A stretch of 64,000 nucleotides of DNA from an uncultured Candidatus Melainabacteria bacterium. GTDB lineage: Bacteria > Cyanobacteriota > Vampirovibrionia > Gastranaerophilales > Gastranaerophilaceae. The number at the start of each line of letters is the position of its first letter. Positions within the stretch are counted from its first letter, which is position 1. Below are positions 1 to 9,207 of this stretch, piece by piece. The notes below the pieces were generated by a model, which searched no databases, was not told the origin of the DNA, and saw only the letters and a list, made by a program, of their open reading frames with translations. A program made the translations under genes and the position numbers. The stretch spans positions 248,001-312,000 of the forward strand of contig CAKUZB010000001.1 in assembly GCA_934717745.1 (NCBI GenBank), read 5' to 3'.

Positions 1-636
1 GTATAATAAGTCTTGATCTCTGTAAATTAAACTTGGTGGAGTTAGAGATTCTGCCGCTGTTACGATGTTGTTCCATTTTTCTAACAGAATTTCTAAATCT
101 TCTTGAATGTCTGCTTCTGATTGACCTTCAGCCTCAGTTCTAATGATAACACCAACGCCAACAGGTTTTAGTAAACTGATGATTGATTTTAATCTTGCAC
201 GTTCTTTTGAAGATTCAATTTTTCGACTTACGTTAATTCCCGGTTCTGATGGCATAAGTACTAAAAATCTTCCAGGCAGGCTAATTTCAGTTGTAACTCT
301 TGGCCCTTTGTGTCCTGTTGGTTCTTTTACTACTTGAACTACAAGTTTTTGATTTGGTGAAAGTTTATCTTTTAAAGCACCTTTGCCCATAACATCTTGT
401 GCGTGCAAAAAGCCCATTTTATCAACTCCAACATCTACGAATGCAGCGTCGATACTTGGTAAAACGTTTTGAACTGTTGCTAGGTAAACATCTCCTAATA
501 ATACTTCACCGCGGTTAATATAAAGGTCTAAAACTTTGTCGCCTTCCATTAAAGCACCAATATTATCACGTTCAGCAATTACAATTTTTCTCGTTGTAAG
601 TTGTTCTTTTGATGCGTAATTCTTTTTGTCTTTCAT
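1..636 (-). CDS. Ribonuclease E/G, N-terminal part (runs off the window)
   Basis: This is the first 212 residues of an RNase E/G family endoribonuclease, which cleaves single-stranded AU-rich RNA during mRNA decay and rRNA/tRNA maturation. After a short basic leader the S1 RNA-binding domain is visible as NRGEVLLGDVYLATVQNVLP and DAAFVDVGVDKMGFLHAQD, followed by PTGHKGPRVTTEISLPGR and the start of the catalytic RNase H-like region. The ATG at 636 opens the frame, and the 3' part lies outside the window. It follows the radical SAM/DUF2344 gene by 17 nt, a pairing that is common in bacteria and suggests co-transcription. Whether it is RNase E or RNase G cannot be decided from this fragment. Confidence 0.93.
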   Translation of the reverse strand, partial: MKDKKNYASKEQLTTRKIVIAERDNIGALMEGDKVLDLYINRGEVLLGDVYLATVQNVLPSIDAAFVDVGVDKMGFLHAQDVMGKGALKDKLSPNQKLVVQVVKEPTGHKGPRVTTEISLPGRFLVLMPSEPGINVSRKIESSKERARLKSIISLLKPVGVGVIIRTEAEGQSEADIQEDLEILLEKWNNIVTAAESLTPPSLIYRDQDLLY

Positions 637-653
637 CTATAATTCCTTTTCTG

Positions 654-3158
654 TTATAACTCCGACAAATTTTCATCAAAAAATCTGAGTCGTTTTATGT
701 CAAAAATAGTATTCTCGCAAATCAAATTCATTAAATCATCTGCTCTAACAGCAGGAATATCACTACCTTGACCTGTTTTTAATACTATATACAAATCATC
801 GTTTTCAAAACGATAAGATTGAATTGACGATTTTATGTTCGAAGTTTTTAGTAAACCTTTTTTGTTTTTCTTCGTGAATAAAATTTCATCACGAGATAAA
901 ACCATATCACAATTATACATGAAAGATTTCAAAATACAAACATCTTTTTTTACAAGCGAAACCTTGTATTCGCCCCATTGTGCAATATGGTCAATGGCTT
1001 GAGAACCTTTTGGTAATTCTTTTATAGAACGAATTGTGCAACCGTTTGGAAGATATTTGCTCAACGTTTTTTCAAATTCTTCACAAGAAATATTTTCTAA
1101 TAATTCCACATCAACAAGTTCAGCATCACTTTCCAAAAATAGAGGTAACGCAATGCCCATAGATACTTTTGGTGTTGGGTTAAAACCTTGAGTAAATGCT
1201 ACTTTCAAGCCTGAACGTAAAATTGCTTTTAAGAAAGTATTTTGCCAATCAAGGTGAGAAAAGTATCTTAAAATTCCCAATTTTGTTACCTTTAATCGGT
1301 ATTTGAAAGTTTCAACTGTAGGGGCAGTTCTTGGGTCAATGTGAACGTGTTCCTTTTTTATATAATGCTTTGCTTTATATGGCTTATCAAGTACCTTGTG
1401 AACTTTTAAATTTGGACATACTCCGCAATTTACACATTTTTGTTCGCAAGTTGGTTGAAGATTGAATTCATTACCTTGCTCGAATGATTTTTTGTATTCA
1501 TCAACGAACCATTGTTTGTTAACCCCAATGTTGATGAAATCCCAAGGTAATTCTTCCTCGCAAGAAAATCCGGTTAAGGCTCTTTGTTTAATGTCAATTC
1601 CGCATTCTTTTGCAGTTTCGTGCCAAACTTCTTTGTTGAAATATTCGCCCCAAGCATCTAAATAGCAACCTTTTTCGTAGAGTTTTTCTATCCAATCGCA
1701 GAATGTTGCATCACCTCTTGTCAAAACGGCTTCGATTTGCGAAACAGATGGCTCGTGGTAATTAAGTTTTAAACCTTTTATGTGTTTTGTTTTTTCTTTT
1801 AAATACATAACGTGAGCCATTACTTCATCTAAATCCATTTGTGGACAGAATTCAAATGGTGTGAATGGTTTTGGTACAAAAATTGATAAAGTGCAAGTTA
1901 CGTCAAGTCCGTACTTCAAACCTTTTTCCGCTTTTAAACCACGACATCTGTAACGAATTTTCTCCATTAATTTTGCAAACTCGTCCATATCTTCTAACGT
2001 TTCTGTTGGAAGTCCGACGATAAAGTAGAATTTTATTCTGCTCCAACCGTTTTCATAAAGTGTTAGAACGGCATTTAAGATTTGTTCTTCTGAAATGTTC
2101 TTTTTGATTACGTTTCTAAGTCTTTGACTACCTGCTTCCGGTGCTAAAGTCATTGTGGATTTGCGAACAGATTGAGTAAGTTCTGCAAGTTCTAAATTAA
2201 AACCGTCAATACGTTGGCTAGGCAGTGATACACCGATTTTTTTTTCATCAAATTCGCAACTTAACTCTTTTATAACCTCTTTGATGTTAGAATAATCGTT
2301 TGATGATAACGATAATAAAGAATATTCGTCGTATCCTGTGTTGTGAACAAGTTCCTTTGTAAGTTTTATAATTTCTTCTGCCGGTCGTTCTCTGACCGGT
2401 AAAGTTACGTGCCCCGGTTGGCAAAAACGACACATTCTTCCGCAACCTCTACGAATTTCAACAATTGCTCTATCGTGAATAGATGCTGAATAAGCAATTG
2501 GGTGCTTTGTTAAAGCAGTGTCATAAGTTAGGGGTTCAACTCTTTTTTCTACAGTTCCACCAACTTGTGCAGACCAAAAACCTTTTAATTTGCAAAGTTC
2601 TTCAATACGTTGTTTTCTTGGTAAAAATTTCGTTTTTTCAATGACTTCACACATTTCAAGAATTGCTTGTTCTCCATCACCGATGATAAAAACGTCGATA
2701 AATTTTGATAATGGTAATGGATTAAATGCACAAGGTCCACCCGCAACAACAATTGGCTCGTCGTCGCTTCTATCTTCGTTTCTAACGTGAATTTGTGCCA
2801 TTTCCAACATTTTTAAAACTGTTGGGTATGAAAGTTCGTATTGCAAAGAAAAACCAATAACGTCAAAATCTTTAATTGGACGTTTTGTTTCTACTCCATA
2901 AAGAATATTCGGTTTAAAGTCAGGCTCCGGTGCATAAGCCCTATCAGCCATAAAACGTTCTTGCTTGTTAACTTGGTTGTACAAGATTCTTGCACCCAAA
3001 TTGCTTACTCCGATTTCGTATTTGTCTGGGAAACACATTACGTAACGAACAGAGGCTTTGTCAAAATCTTTGTTTGCTGAGAAAATTTCTCCGCCTACGT
3101 ATTGATAAGGCTTTGAGCATTTATGCAAATGTTCGTGGTATTCTTCAAAAAAGTTCAA
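654..3158 (-). CDS. B12-binding-like radical SAM protein fused to DUF2344 (TIGR03960/TIGR03936 type)
   Basis: This is a radical SAM protein of about 834 residues. An N-terminal cobalamin-binding-like Rossmann region (GFSLQYELSYPTVLKML, VVAGGPCAFNPLPL) leads into a radical SAM core with the C-x3-C-x2-C cluster motif GCGRMCRFCQPG near residue 240. A further Cys-rich patch (CEQKCVNCGVC) precedes the C-terminal DUF2344 domain (GILRYFSHLDWQNTFLKAI, TQGFNPTPKVSMGIALPL). The family is widespread, adjacent to RNase E/G, and its substrate is not established. I chose the TTG at 3158 because it lies one nt after the upstream stop codon and has a GGAAGG Shine-Dalgarno. A longer in-frame TTG at 3191 would overlap the upstream gene. 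Family assignment is firm; function is unknown. Confidence 0.9.
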   Translation of the reverse strand: MNFFEEYHEHLHKCSKPYQYVGGEIFSANKDFDKASVRYVMCFPDKYEIGVSNLGARILYNQVNKQERFMADRAYAPEPDFKPNILYGVETKRPIKDFDVIGFSLQYELSYPTVLKMLEMAQIHVRNEDRSDDEPIVVAGGPCAFNPLPLSKFIDVFIIGDGEQAILEMCEVIEKTKFLPRKQRIEELCKLKGFWSAQVGGTVEKRVEPLTYDTALTKHPIAYSASIHDRAIVEIRRGCGRMCRFCQPGHVTLPVRERPAEEIIKLTKELVHNTGYDEYSLLSLSSNDYSNIKEVIKELSCEFDEKKIGVSLPSQRIDGFNLELAELTQSVRKSTMTLAPEAGSQRLRNVIKKNISEEQILNAVLTLYENGWSRIKFYFIVGLPTETLEDMDEFAKLMEKIRYRCRGLKAEKGLKYGLDVTCTLSIFVPKPFTPFEFCPQMDLDEVMAHVMYLKEKTKHIKGLKLNYHEPSVSQIEAVLTRGDATFCDWIEKLYEKGCYLDAWGEYFNKEVWHETAKECGIDIKQRALTGFSCEEELPWDFINIGVNKQWFVDEYKKSFEQGNEFNLQPTCEQKCVNCGVCPNLKVHKVLDKPYKAKHYIKKEHVHIDPRTAPTVETFKYRLKVTKLGILRYFSHLDWQNTFLKAILRSGLKVAFTQGFNPTPKVSMGIALPLFLESDAELVDVELLENISCEEFEKTLSKYLPNGCTIRSIKELPKGSQAIDHIAQWGEYKVSLVKKDVCILKSFMYNCDMVLSRDEILFTKKNKKGLLKTSNIKSSIQSYRFENDDLYIVLKTGQGSDIPAVRADDLMNLICENTIFDIKRLRFFDENLSEL

Positions 3159-3159
3159 T

Positions 3160-3501
3160 TTATGCCAGACCTTCCGGAAAATATTTGTCAATTTCGATAA
3201 TAGTACCGTTTAGAGTATTGTTGTTAAATTTTTCCATAAATTTGAAAAGTTCGTCGTTTTTAACGTCATAGTTGTACATCCAAACTTCACCGTTTACTTC
3301 TCTCATTACTCTAACGATGTAATGGCAACCTTCTGCATATTTTTTTAATAATGATGCGTTAAATTTTTTATTATTTTTATCTTTGTTTAGTTTTACATAA
3401 TGAAAACCTTCAAAAAATCTGATTTGTTCCAACTCCTCGTGTGTTAGAGTTCTGTTTACTTTTGAAAATAAATCAATAACTTTATCGTCTTTATCTGTCA
3501 T
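3160..3501 (-). CDS. Hypothetical protein, first gene of the radical SAM / RNase E/G operon
   Basis: This is a 113-residue soluble, charged protein with no family I recognise. It starts MTDKDDKVIDLFSKVNRTLT and ends at FPEGLA. A GAGGA-type ribosome site precedes the ATG. Its stop codon is followed one nt later by the likely TTG start of the radical SAM gene, and the Shine-Dalgarno for that gene lies inside this coding end, so the two are probably translationally coupled. There is no signal peptide or membrane segment. The aromatic-rich centre (RFFEGFHYVKL, YIVRVMREVNGEVWMYNY) suggests a small alpha/beta fold. Its job in the operon is unknown. Confidence 0.75.
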   Translation of the reverse strand: MTDKDDKVIDLFSKVNRTLTHEELEQIRFFEGFHYVKLNKDKNNKKFNASLLKKYAEGCHYIVRVMREVNGEVWMYNYDVKNDELFKFMEKFNNNTLNGTIIEIDKYFPEGLA

Positions 3502-3596
3502 ACTATCCTCTTTTCTTTTAATGATACAAAAAATATGTGCAGATGTAAAGTTTGCAATTTTAATGTATAATGAGTTTGAAAAACGGAGAAAAAGGT

Positions 3597-3851
3597 ATGT
3601 TACCTGTTATTACAGAAGAAATGTCGCAAAATACTTTCGCAGAAGTTCTAAAAGATGTAAATACTTGGCGAAAATCAATGATTCACTATTTAAAGGAAGA
3701 AAATCCGGAGGTGAATACTGCAATTATTATGGCATCTCAACAAATTGGGCTTGACCCAAAAGCAGTAGCACTGGGTGCGTACCTTGTTTATAGCATGTTA
3801 GAAACTGCATCAACAGAGCAAGATAATATGTTTAGCAGATTTGGTCAGTAA
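3597..3851 (+). CDS. Small hypothetical protein
   Basis: This is an 84-residue protein beginning MLPVITEEMSQNTFAEVLKD. I chose the ATG at 3597 because GGAG sits 8 nt upstream; an earlier in-frame ATG at 3570 has no ribosome site and overlaps a TATAAT hexamer at 3566-3571 that is the probable promoter. The C-terminal half (ASQQIGLDPKAVALGAYLVYSMLET) looks like a compact helical hairpin rather than a membrane segment. It is monocistronic between a divergent operon and the transporter gene. I do not recognise the family. Confidence 0.65.
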   Translation: MLPVITEEMSQNTFAEVLKDVNTWRKSMIHYLKEENPEVNTAIIMASQQIGLDPKAVALGAYLVYSMLETASTEQDNMFSRFGQ

Positions 3852-3963
3852 ATGGTTGTTTGGCATAATAGTTAATCTGACTAGATTGCTTTTTTGTGGA
3901 AATATCAGAATTTATGAAGGTTTTAAAAGTCAGAATATGCTTTTTCTACTTTGTTTATGTTTG

Positions 3964-3972
3964 TGCTAAAAT
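3964..3972 (+). promoter_or_regulatory. Extended -10 promoter of the ArsB/NhaD transporter gene
   Basis: TGCTAAAAT matches the extended -10 pattern TGn-TAwAaT. It is preceded by TTTATGTTTG, nearly the same string that precedes the -10 elements at 14519 and 15721. It would give a leader of about 33 nt that includes the AAAGGAT ribosome site of the GTG-started transporter. Confidence 0.55.
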
Positions 3973-4011
3973 TGTTTTGATATAGTACACAAGTAGAAAA
4001 GGATTTTAGAC

Positions 4012-5343
4012 GTGGAATTTTTAAGTAGTTTAGTTGGAAGTAATTCCATTATTGTATCTGCGGTTATTTTAATTCTTGCGTATATTTTTATTGCGACAGA
4101 AAAAATTCCAAAAGTTACAATTGCTTTAATCGGTGCTGCGGCAACGATGTTTTTAGGTTTAGTGAGTGTTAACAAAAATTTGACTGATGGCTCTTTAGAC
4201 CCTCATTATTTTGTTAATTTTATTGATTTTAACGTAATTTTCTTGCTGGTTGCAATGATGATTATTGTTAATATTTCAACAGAAACAGGTATATTTAACT
4301 GGATTGCAAATCAGTTGTTGAGATTTACAAAAGGACACCCTGTAAAAATTTTAGTTGCTTTAGCGGTGTTTACAGCAGTTGTTTCTGCATTTTTAGATAA
4401 CGTTACAACTGTTATTTTGATTATGCCTGTAACTTTTTACATTGCAGAAAAATTAGAAATTAACCCTGCACCTTATTTGATTACTGAAATTTTGTCATCA
4501 AATATTGGTGGTACTGCAACATTAATCGGCGACCCTCCAAATATTATCATCGGTTCTGCTGCGGGCTTTTCTTTCATGGATTTCTTGAGAGAATTGACTG
4601 GAATTGTTGCGGTGATTTTATTATTAGTTGTTTTTGTAATGTATTTATTCTTTAGAAAACATTTAAAAGCATCTCCTGATAAAATGGAAGAAATTGCTAA
4701 TTTAGATAATAGCAAAACAATTAAAGACAAGGTTGGCATGATTAGAAGTGTTTGTGTTTTAGCACTTGTAATTTTTGGCTTTGTAACTCACGATATGACT
4801 CATATCCCTGCAAGCCTATCGGCAATGGCCGGTGCAAGTTTCTTGCTATTATTTGAAAATCCAAAAAATATTATCAAAGATGTAGAATGGAATACAATTT
4901 TCTTCTTTATCGGTTTATTCATTATTATTGGTGGTTTGGAAGCCTCTGGTGGTATTGCATTAATGGCAAAATGGTTACTTGATGTAACTCATGGCTCTGA
5001 AAGTGCGACAGCAATGGTAATTCTTTGGGGTTCTGGTATTTTATCAGGTATCATCGACAATATTCCATATACAGTTACAATGGCACCTATGATTGCAAAT
5101 ATTCAATCTGTAATGGGTGCAGAATATGCTCACCCTCTATGGTGGTGCTTGTCTTTAGGTGCTTGCTTAGGTGGAAATTTAACAATTATTGGTGCTGCTG
5201 CTAATGTTATTGTTTCTGAGTCTGCGGCTGCAAGAAAACACCCAATCTCATTTATGCAGTTCTTGTTATACGGTTTTGTTACTGTATTGATTTCGTTAAC
5301 TGCATCGACAGTATACATCTATTTTAGATTTTTAGTACACTAA
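4012..5343 (+). CDS. ArsB/NhaD-type ion transporter (IT superfamily permease)
   Basis: This is an integral membrane protein of 443 residues with about eleven hydrophobic segments. It belongs to the ion transporter superfamily that includes ArsB, NhaD and the P protein. The diagnostic loop GGTATLIGDPPNIIIG lies in the first half, and a pseudo-repeat GIIDNIPYTVTMAPMI with GACLGGNLTIIGAAANVI in the second half gives the inverted-repeat topology typical of the family. It probably moves Na+/H+ or an oxyanion at the inner membrane; sequence does not decide which. Translation starts at GTG with AAAGGAT upstream. The gene is monocistronic, with an extended -10 promoter and an intrinsic terminator after the stop. 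Confidence 0.85.
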   Translation: MEFLSSLVGSNSIIVSAVILILAYIFIATEKIPKVTIALIGAAATMFLGLVSVNKNLTDGSLDPHYFVNFIDFNVIFLLVAMMIIVNISTETGIFNWIANQLLRFTKGHPVKILVALAVFTAVVSAFLDNVTTVILIMPVTFYIAEKLEINPAPYLITEILSSNIGGTATLIGDPPNIIIGSAAGFSFMDFLRELTGIVAVILLLVVFVMYLFFRKHLKASPDKMEEIANLDNSKTIKDKVGMIRSVCVLALVIFGFVTHDMTHIPASLSAMAGASFLLLFENPKNIIKDVEWNTIFFFIGLFIIIGGLEASGGIALMAKWLLDVTHGSESATAMVILWGSGILSGIIDNIPYTVTMAPMIANIQSVMGAEYAHPLWWCLSLGACLGGNLTIIGAAANVIVSESAAARKHPISFMQFLLYGFVTVLISLTASTVYIYFRFLVH

Positions 5344-5351
5344 ATAATTAA

Positions 5352-5378
5352 AAAGTCGGAAGAAATTCCGACTTTTTT
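5352..5378 (+). terminator. Intrinsic terminator after the ArsB/NhaD gene
   Basis: A 9-bp perfect stem (AAAGTCGGA / TCCGACTTT) with loop AGAAAT is followed by a T run. It lies 8 nt after the transporter stop codon and 24 nt before the ABC-F gene. Confidence 0.85.
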
Positions 5379-5401
5379 ACAAACATAAAGGTTAAATTAT
5401 A

Positions 5402-7039
5402 ATGATTACAACAGAAAACGTTACAGTAAAATTCGGTTCAGAACCATTATTTGAAAATGTTAATATTAAATTTTCAGCAGGAAATTGCTACGGTTTAATC
5501 GGGGCAAATGGTGCAGGTAAATCAACCTTTTTAAAGGTTTTGTCTGGAGAATTAGAGCCAACTTCAGGTGAAGTTCACATCAAAAAAGGTATGAGAATTT
5601 CTGTTTTGAAACAAAATCACTTTGAATTTGATGATTTTACAGTAATGGACACTGTAATTATGGGTAATAAACATCTTTACGACGTAATGAAAGAGAAAGA
5701 TTCGTTATATGCAAAACCTGATTTTAATGATGAGGACGGCATTAGAGTTGCAGAATTAGAAACTGAATTTGCAGAACTTGACGGTTGGCAAGCAGAAGCC
5801 GATGCAGGGTCTTTACTTGCAGATTTAGGTATTCCATCAGAACTTCATTATAGTTTGATGAAGGATTTGTCAGGCAGTGAAAAAGTACGTGTATTGCTTG
5901 CTCAAGCCTTATTTGGAACTCCTGATATATTATTAATGGACGAACCTACAAACCACTTGGATTTAAAAACTATCACTTGGTTAGAAGACTTTTTAATTGA
6001 TTTTCCAAACCTTGTAATTGTTGTTTCGCACGATAGAAAATTTTTAGATAGAGTTTGTACGCATATTGCGGATATTGATTTTAGAAATATTACGCTTTAC
6101 ACCGGTAACTATGCGTTTTGGACTCAAGCAAGTGCTTTGATTATGAAACAAAAGGAAGAACGCAACAAAAAAATTGAAGAAAAAGCAGAAGAATTTAGAA
6201 AATTTATCGCAAGATTTAGTGCGAATGCGTCAAAAGCAAAACAAGCAACTTCTCGTAAAAACATGCTTGAAAAATTAACACTTGAAGACATTAAACCGTC
6301 AACAAGAAAATATCCAAGTATTAATTTTAAATATTCAAAAATTCCGGGAAAAGATGTTTTACATATTCAAGGATTGAATAAATCGTTGAATGATGAACTG
6401 TTAATTAAAAATTTCTCGCTTGATGTAGTTCAAGGAGAAAAAATTGCTTTTGTTGCTCAAAATCCGATAATTATAACAACTTTATTTCAAATGCTAAATG
6501 GAGAATTAGAGCCGGACAGCGGTGAAATTAATTGGGGTGTAACTGCAACTCGTTCTTACTTCCCAAAAGAGAATAATCATTTGTTTGATACTAATTTAGA
6601 CCTTATCAAATGGTTAGGACAATATTCTCAAGAACAGCATATAAGTTTTCTGAGAGGTTATTTGGGCAGAATGTTGTTTTCAGGTGAAGATGCTGAAAAA
6701 TCCGTAAATGTTTTATCAGGTGGTGAAAAAGTCCGTTGTATGCTTGCAAAAATGATGATTGCAGAAAGTAACGTGCTTATGTTTGACGAACCTACAAACC
6801 ATTTGGATTTGGAAGCGATTACATCATTAAACAATGCGTTGATTGATTACACAGGAACTGTTTTATTTACATCTCAAGATTATCAATTTATTCAAACTGT
6901 TGCAGATAGAATTGTTGAAATTTCACCTTATGGATATATAAATTTCCAAATGAAATACGAGGATTATTTAAATAGTCCTGATATTCAAAAAAGACGTGAT
7001 TTGATGTATAACAAATTTGCAAATGCAGGTAAAAAGTAA
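5402..7039 (+). CDS. ABC-F family ATPase (YbiT-like) with a degenerate second ATP site
   Basis: This is a soluble tandem ATPase of 545 residues from the ABC-F family, proteins that act on the ribosome E site rather than in transport. Domain 1 has an intact Walker A (GANGAGKST, residues 34-42), the signature LSGSEKVR and Walker B ILLMDEPTNHLD. The linker contains the family hallmark ARFSANASKAKQATSR. Domain 2 keeps signature LSGGEKVR and Walker B VLMFDEPTNHLD, but its Walker A is replaced by AFVAQNPIIITTLF near residue 345, with no P-loop glycines or lysine, and its H-loop reads TSQDYQF instead of SHDxxF. Overall order and length match E. coli YbiT. The next gene overlaps its stop by one base, so the two are co-translated. 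Confidence 0.88.
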   Translation: MITTENVTVKFGSEPLFENVNIKFSAGNCYGLIGANGAGKSTFLKVLSGELEPTSGEVHIKKGMRISVLKQNHFEFDDFTVMDTVIMGNKHLYDVMKEKDSLYAKPDFNDEDGIRVAELETEFAELDGWQAEADAGSLLADLGIPSELHYSLMKDLSGSEKVRVLLAQALFGTPDILLMDEPTNHLDLKTITWLEDFLIDFPNLVIVVSHDRKFLDRVCTHIADIDFRNITLYTGNYAFWTQASALIMKQKEERNKKIEEKAEEFRKFIARFSANASKAKQATSRKNMLEKLTLEDIKPSTRKYPSINFKYSKIPGKDVLHIQGLNKSLNDELLIKNFSLDVVQGEKIAFVAQNPIIITTLFQMLNGELEPDSGEINWGVTATRSYFPKENNHLFDTNLDLIKWLGQYSQEQHISFLRGYLGRMLFSGEDAEKSVNVLSGGEKVRCMLAKMMIAESNVLMFDEPTNHLDLEAITSLNNALIDYTGTVLFTSQDYQFIQTVADRIVEISPYGYINFQMKYEDYLNSPDIQKRRDLMYNKFANAGKK

Positions 7040-8145
7040 TGTTAATAGAAAAATTTAAACTTGAAAACTGGATAGATGAAAGAGAAAATTTAGCAAAGTA
7101 TAATTTGTCCGAAACTTGTATTCAAGCATTGACACTAAAAGAACTTGGCGAAATTTGTGATTGTGATTTTAAAGATTTGTATAATTTGAAATTGAATTAT
7201 GGGCAAATTTGGGGGTCTTCAAATCTAAAAAGTGCAATTTGCAATTTGTATGAAAATCAAACCCCTGAAAACATTACTGTTACTTTAGGCGGAATAGGTG
7301 CAAACAATTTGGCTCTTGAAACTATTGTAGAAAAAGAGGATAAGGTTGTATGTATTTTACCTTGTTATCAACAATCTTATTCAATTCCAAGATTTTATGG
7401 TGCAAAGGTTGAATTATTTTTCTTAAATCAAGAGGATTGGTCGTTAGATAAAGAAAAATTTAAAGAAGTTGTCGGAAACGATACAAAATTGATTTGTCTT
7501 ACAACTCCAAACAATCCTACAGGCATGAATTTTAGTGCAGAAGAAGTTAATTTTATTATTGAAACGGCAAGAAGTTGTGGTGCATATATTTTTGCAGATG
7601 AGGCTTATCGTGGCTTAAATCATTTTGGCAATTCTTATTCAAAATCTTTTGCTGATATGTATGAAAAAGGTATTGCAACAGGTAGTATGTCTAAATCGTA
7701 TTCTCTTGCAGGTATTCGTCTAGGCTGGGTTGTAGCGGATTCTGATATTATAAATAAAATTAACTTAAATAGAGAATACAATACAATCAGCATAAGTGCT
7801 TTAGATGATTATGTTGCATCAGTTGCTTTAAATCATCATGAAAAAATTGTACAAAGAAATCTTTCAATTGTAAAAGAGGGCAAGCAAATTGTGAAAGATT
7901 TTATTGAAAATCAAAAAGTTTTTTCTTGGGTTGAACCAAATTCGGCAACAATTTGTTGTGTCAAATATGATTTAGAAGAAAATTCCTTTGATTTTTGCGA
8001 CAGAATATTGAGAGATACAGGTGTTTTGACTGTACCTGCATCTGCTTTTGAATATGAAAAATTCTTTAGATTGGGTTACGCTATGGATAAGAAACTTTTA
8101 ACCGATGCTTTGTCGTTAATCTCAAATTTTATTAATAAGTCTTAA
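7039..8145 (+). CDS. PLP-dependent class I/II aminotransferase
   Basis: This is a fold-type I aminotransferase of 368 residues. The PLP-contacting motif TTPNNPTGMNFS, the phosphate/ring aspartate region YIFADEAYRGL and the Schiff-base lysine in GSMSKSYSLAGIRLGW are all present, and a late Arg in KFFRLGYAMD would bind the substrate carboxylate. It resembles the aspartate/alanine or capreomycidine-synthase-like branch; the amino donor and acceptor cannot be told from sequence. The ATG shares its A with the stop of the ABC-F gene (TAATG), so expression is coupled. No terminator is obvious before the convergent small gene. Confidence 0.85.
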   Translation: MLIEKFKLENWIDERENLAKYNLSETCIQALTLKELGEICDCDFKDLYNLKLNYGQIWGSSNLKSAICNLYENQTPENITVTLGGIGANNLALETIVEKEDKVVCILPCYQQSYSIPRFYGAKVELFFLNQEDWSLDKEKFKEVVGNDTKLICLTTPNNPTGMNFSAEEVNFIIETARSCGAYIFADEAYRGLNHFGNSYSKSFADMYEKGIATGSMSKSYSLAGIRLGWVVADSDIINKINLNREYNTISISALDDYVASVALNHHEKIVQRNLSIVKEGKQIVKDFIENQKVFSWVEPNSATICCVKYDLEENSFDFCDRILRDTGVLTVPASAFEYEKFFRLGYAMDKKLLTDALSLISNFINKS

Positions 8146-8169
8146 ATTCTTTTATAAAGTATTTCAAGA

Positions 8170-8532
8170 TTATGCCTGCAAAAAGTGCTTTTTAAACAAT
8201 TCTTGTTCTTTCGGTGTTAATTTTTCACCACGCATACATCTGTAATAAATATCTTCTAAAACTTCCTTTTCGCTTGGTAATAACATATCTCCAATGCCGG
8301 GGAGTCCTTCCGGTAGAAAATAGTTACCTATTGCATTTAAGGTTACTCTTACTAAACCTTTTCCTACACTCATTTCTCGCTCTTTTGCTTTAGGTTTTTG
8401 AGGTGTAGCATTAGATTTAGGCTTTTTTTTAGACCATACCGAATCAGATTCAATCTTTTGTCCGGCAGGAATCACAACTCTAGTTGAATCAACCTTTGCA
8501 CTAAAATCTTTTGGATTTACATTCATACTCAT
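8170..8532 (-). CDS. Small protein with an N-terminal PKDFSAK motif
   Basis: This 120-residue protein starts with ATG at 8532, 8 nt after a consensus AGGAGG. The N-terminus reads MSMNVNPKDFSAKVDS, which matches the P-x-x-F-[ST]-[AG]-[KL] motif of three other proteins in this window (at 32145, 32621 and 51562). A basic, Pro/Lys-rich spacer (KKKPKSNATPQKPKAKERE) follows. A conserved-looking end contains two helices (EKEVLEDIYYRCMRGEKLTPKEQELFKKHF). There is no signal peptide or membrane segment. I do not recognise the family; the motif suggests membership of a lineage-specific set. Confidence 0.7.
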   Translation of the reverse strand: MSMNVNPKDFSAKVDSTRVVIPAGQKIESDSVWSKKKPKSNATPQKPKAKEREMSVGKGLVRVTLNAIGNYFLPEGLPGIGDMLLPSEKEVLEDIYYRCMRGEKLTPKEQELFKKHFLQA

Positions 8533-8648
8533 AAGGTTGTCCTCCTAAAATTTCTAAATCTTATTTTTAATATTTACGGTATTTATTAGAGAAACTTTAA
8601 GCATGTATGTAAGAACGTTTACAAAAAGTTACATCTTGCATATTAATT

Positions 8649-9167
8649 TTATAAAAACTTTTTAACAAATCCATCAAAAAAATTTTTTTTAGACTTTATT
8701 TTTTCATCGGTTATTTCGGTTGAATGCATTTCGTTAAATTCTGAACCCATTTTTTGTTGTAAATAATTCATAACAGCCTGAGAACGGGCTTCTTCGTTTG
8801 GAAATTCTTCTCTGATTTTGTCTAACTCGTTATAGTCTAAAAATTTGCCTCCGCAACTGTAACACTCATCAATAACTATTTCACCTTTTATGCTTGTTGA
8901 GTTTTTAACCATTTTCATTCCACAAGCGGGACAAACTCTTTTGTATGATTTATCAACGGGGTTGAATGTTCTACCTTCAAGTGCTTTTTTTATTTCATCA
9001 ATAGTTTCGGTTTTTTCATCAAATTTTTTGAACTCTCTATTATCAAAGAATATTCCGCCACAACCGTTTGTGCAAACGTCAATGTTGCAATTTGCTCGTT
9101 CTATAAAGATTTTTTCCATTTCTTTGCCACAAGCAGGGCAAATTAGTGTTTCTTTTGAATCAGCCAT
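8649..9167 (-). CDS. TFIIB-type zinc-ribbon protein
   Basis: This 172-residue protein carries two zinc-ribbon units of the bacterial zf-TFIIB type. The first is CPACGKEMEKI ... CTNGCGGIFFDNREF, the second CPACGMKMVKN ... CYSCGGKFLDYNELDKI. Each has two CxxC/CxxxC knuckles followed by the characteristic F-[FL]-[DE]-x-x-E/D-x tail. The C-terminus is helical and basic (KSKKNFFDGFVKKFL). The family is common and of unknown function, perhaps nucleic-acid or protein binding. An AGGAG ribosome site precedes the ATG at 9167. It lies 40 nt after the isomerase-like gene and may be the last gene of the leftward operon. Confidence 0.8.
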   Translation of the reverse strand: MADSKETLICPACGKEMEKIFIERANCNIDVCTNGCGGIFFDNREFKKFDEKTETIDEIKKALEGRTFNPVDKSYKRVCPACGMKMVKNSTSIKGEIVIDECYSCGGKFLDYNELDKIREEFPNEEARSQAVMNYLQQKMGSEFNEMHSTEITDEKIKSKKNFFDGFVKKFL

Positions 9168-9207
9168 GACTATATACTCCTTTATTGATATATTATATCA
9201 TAAATTG

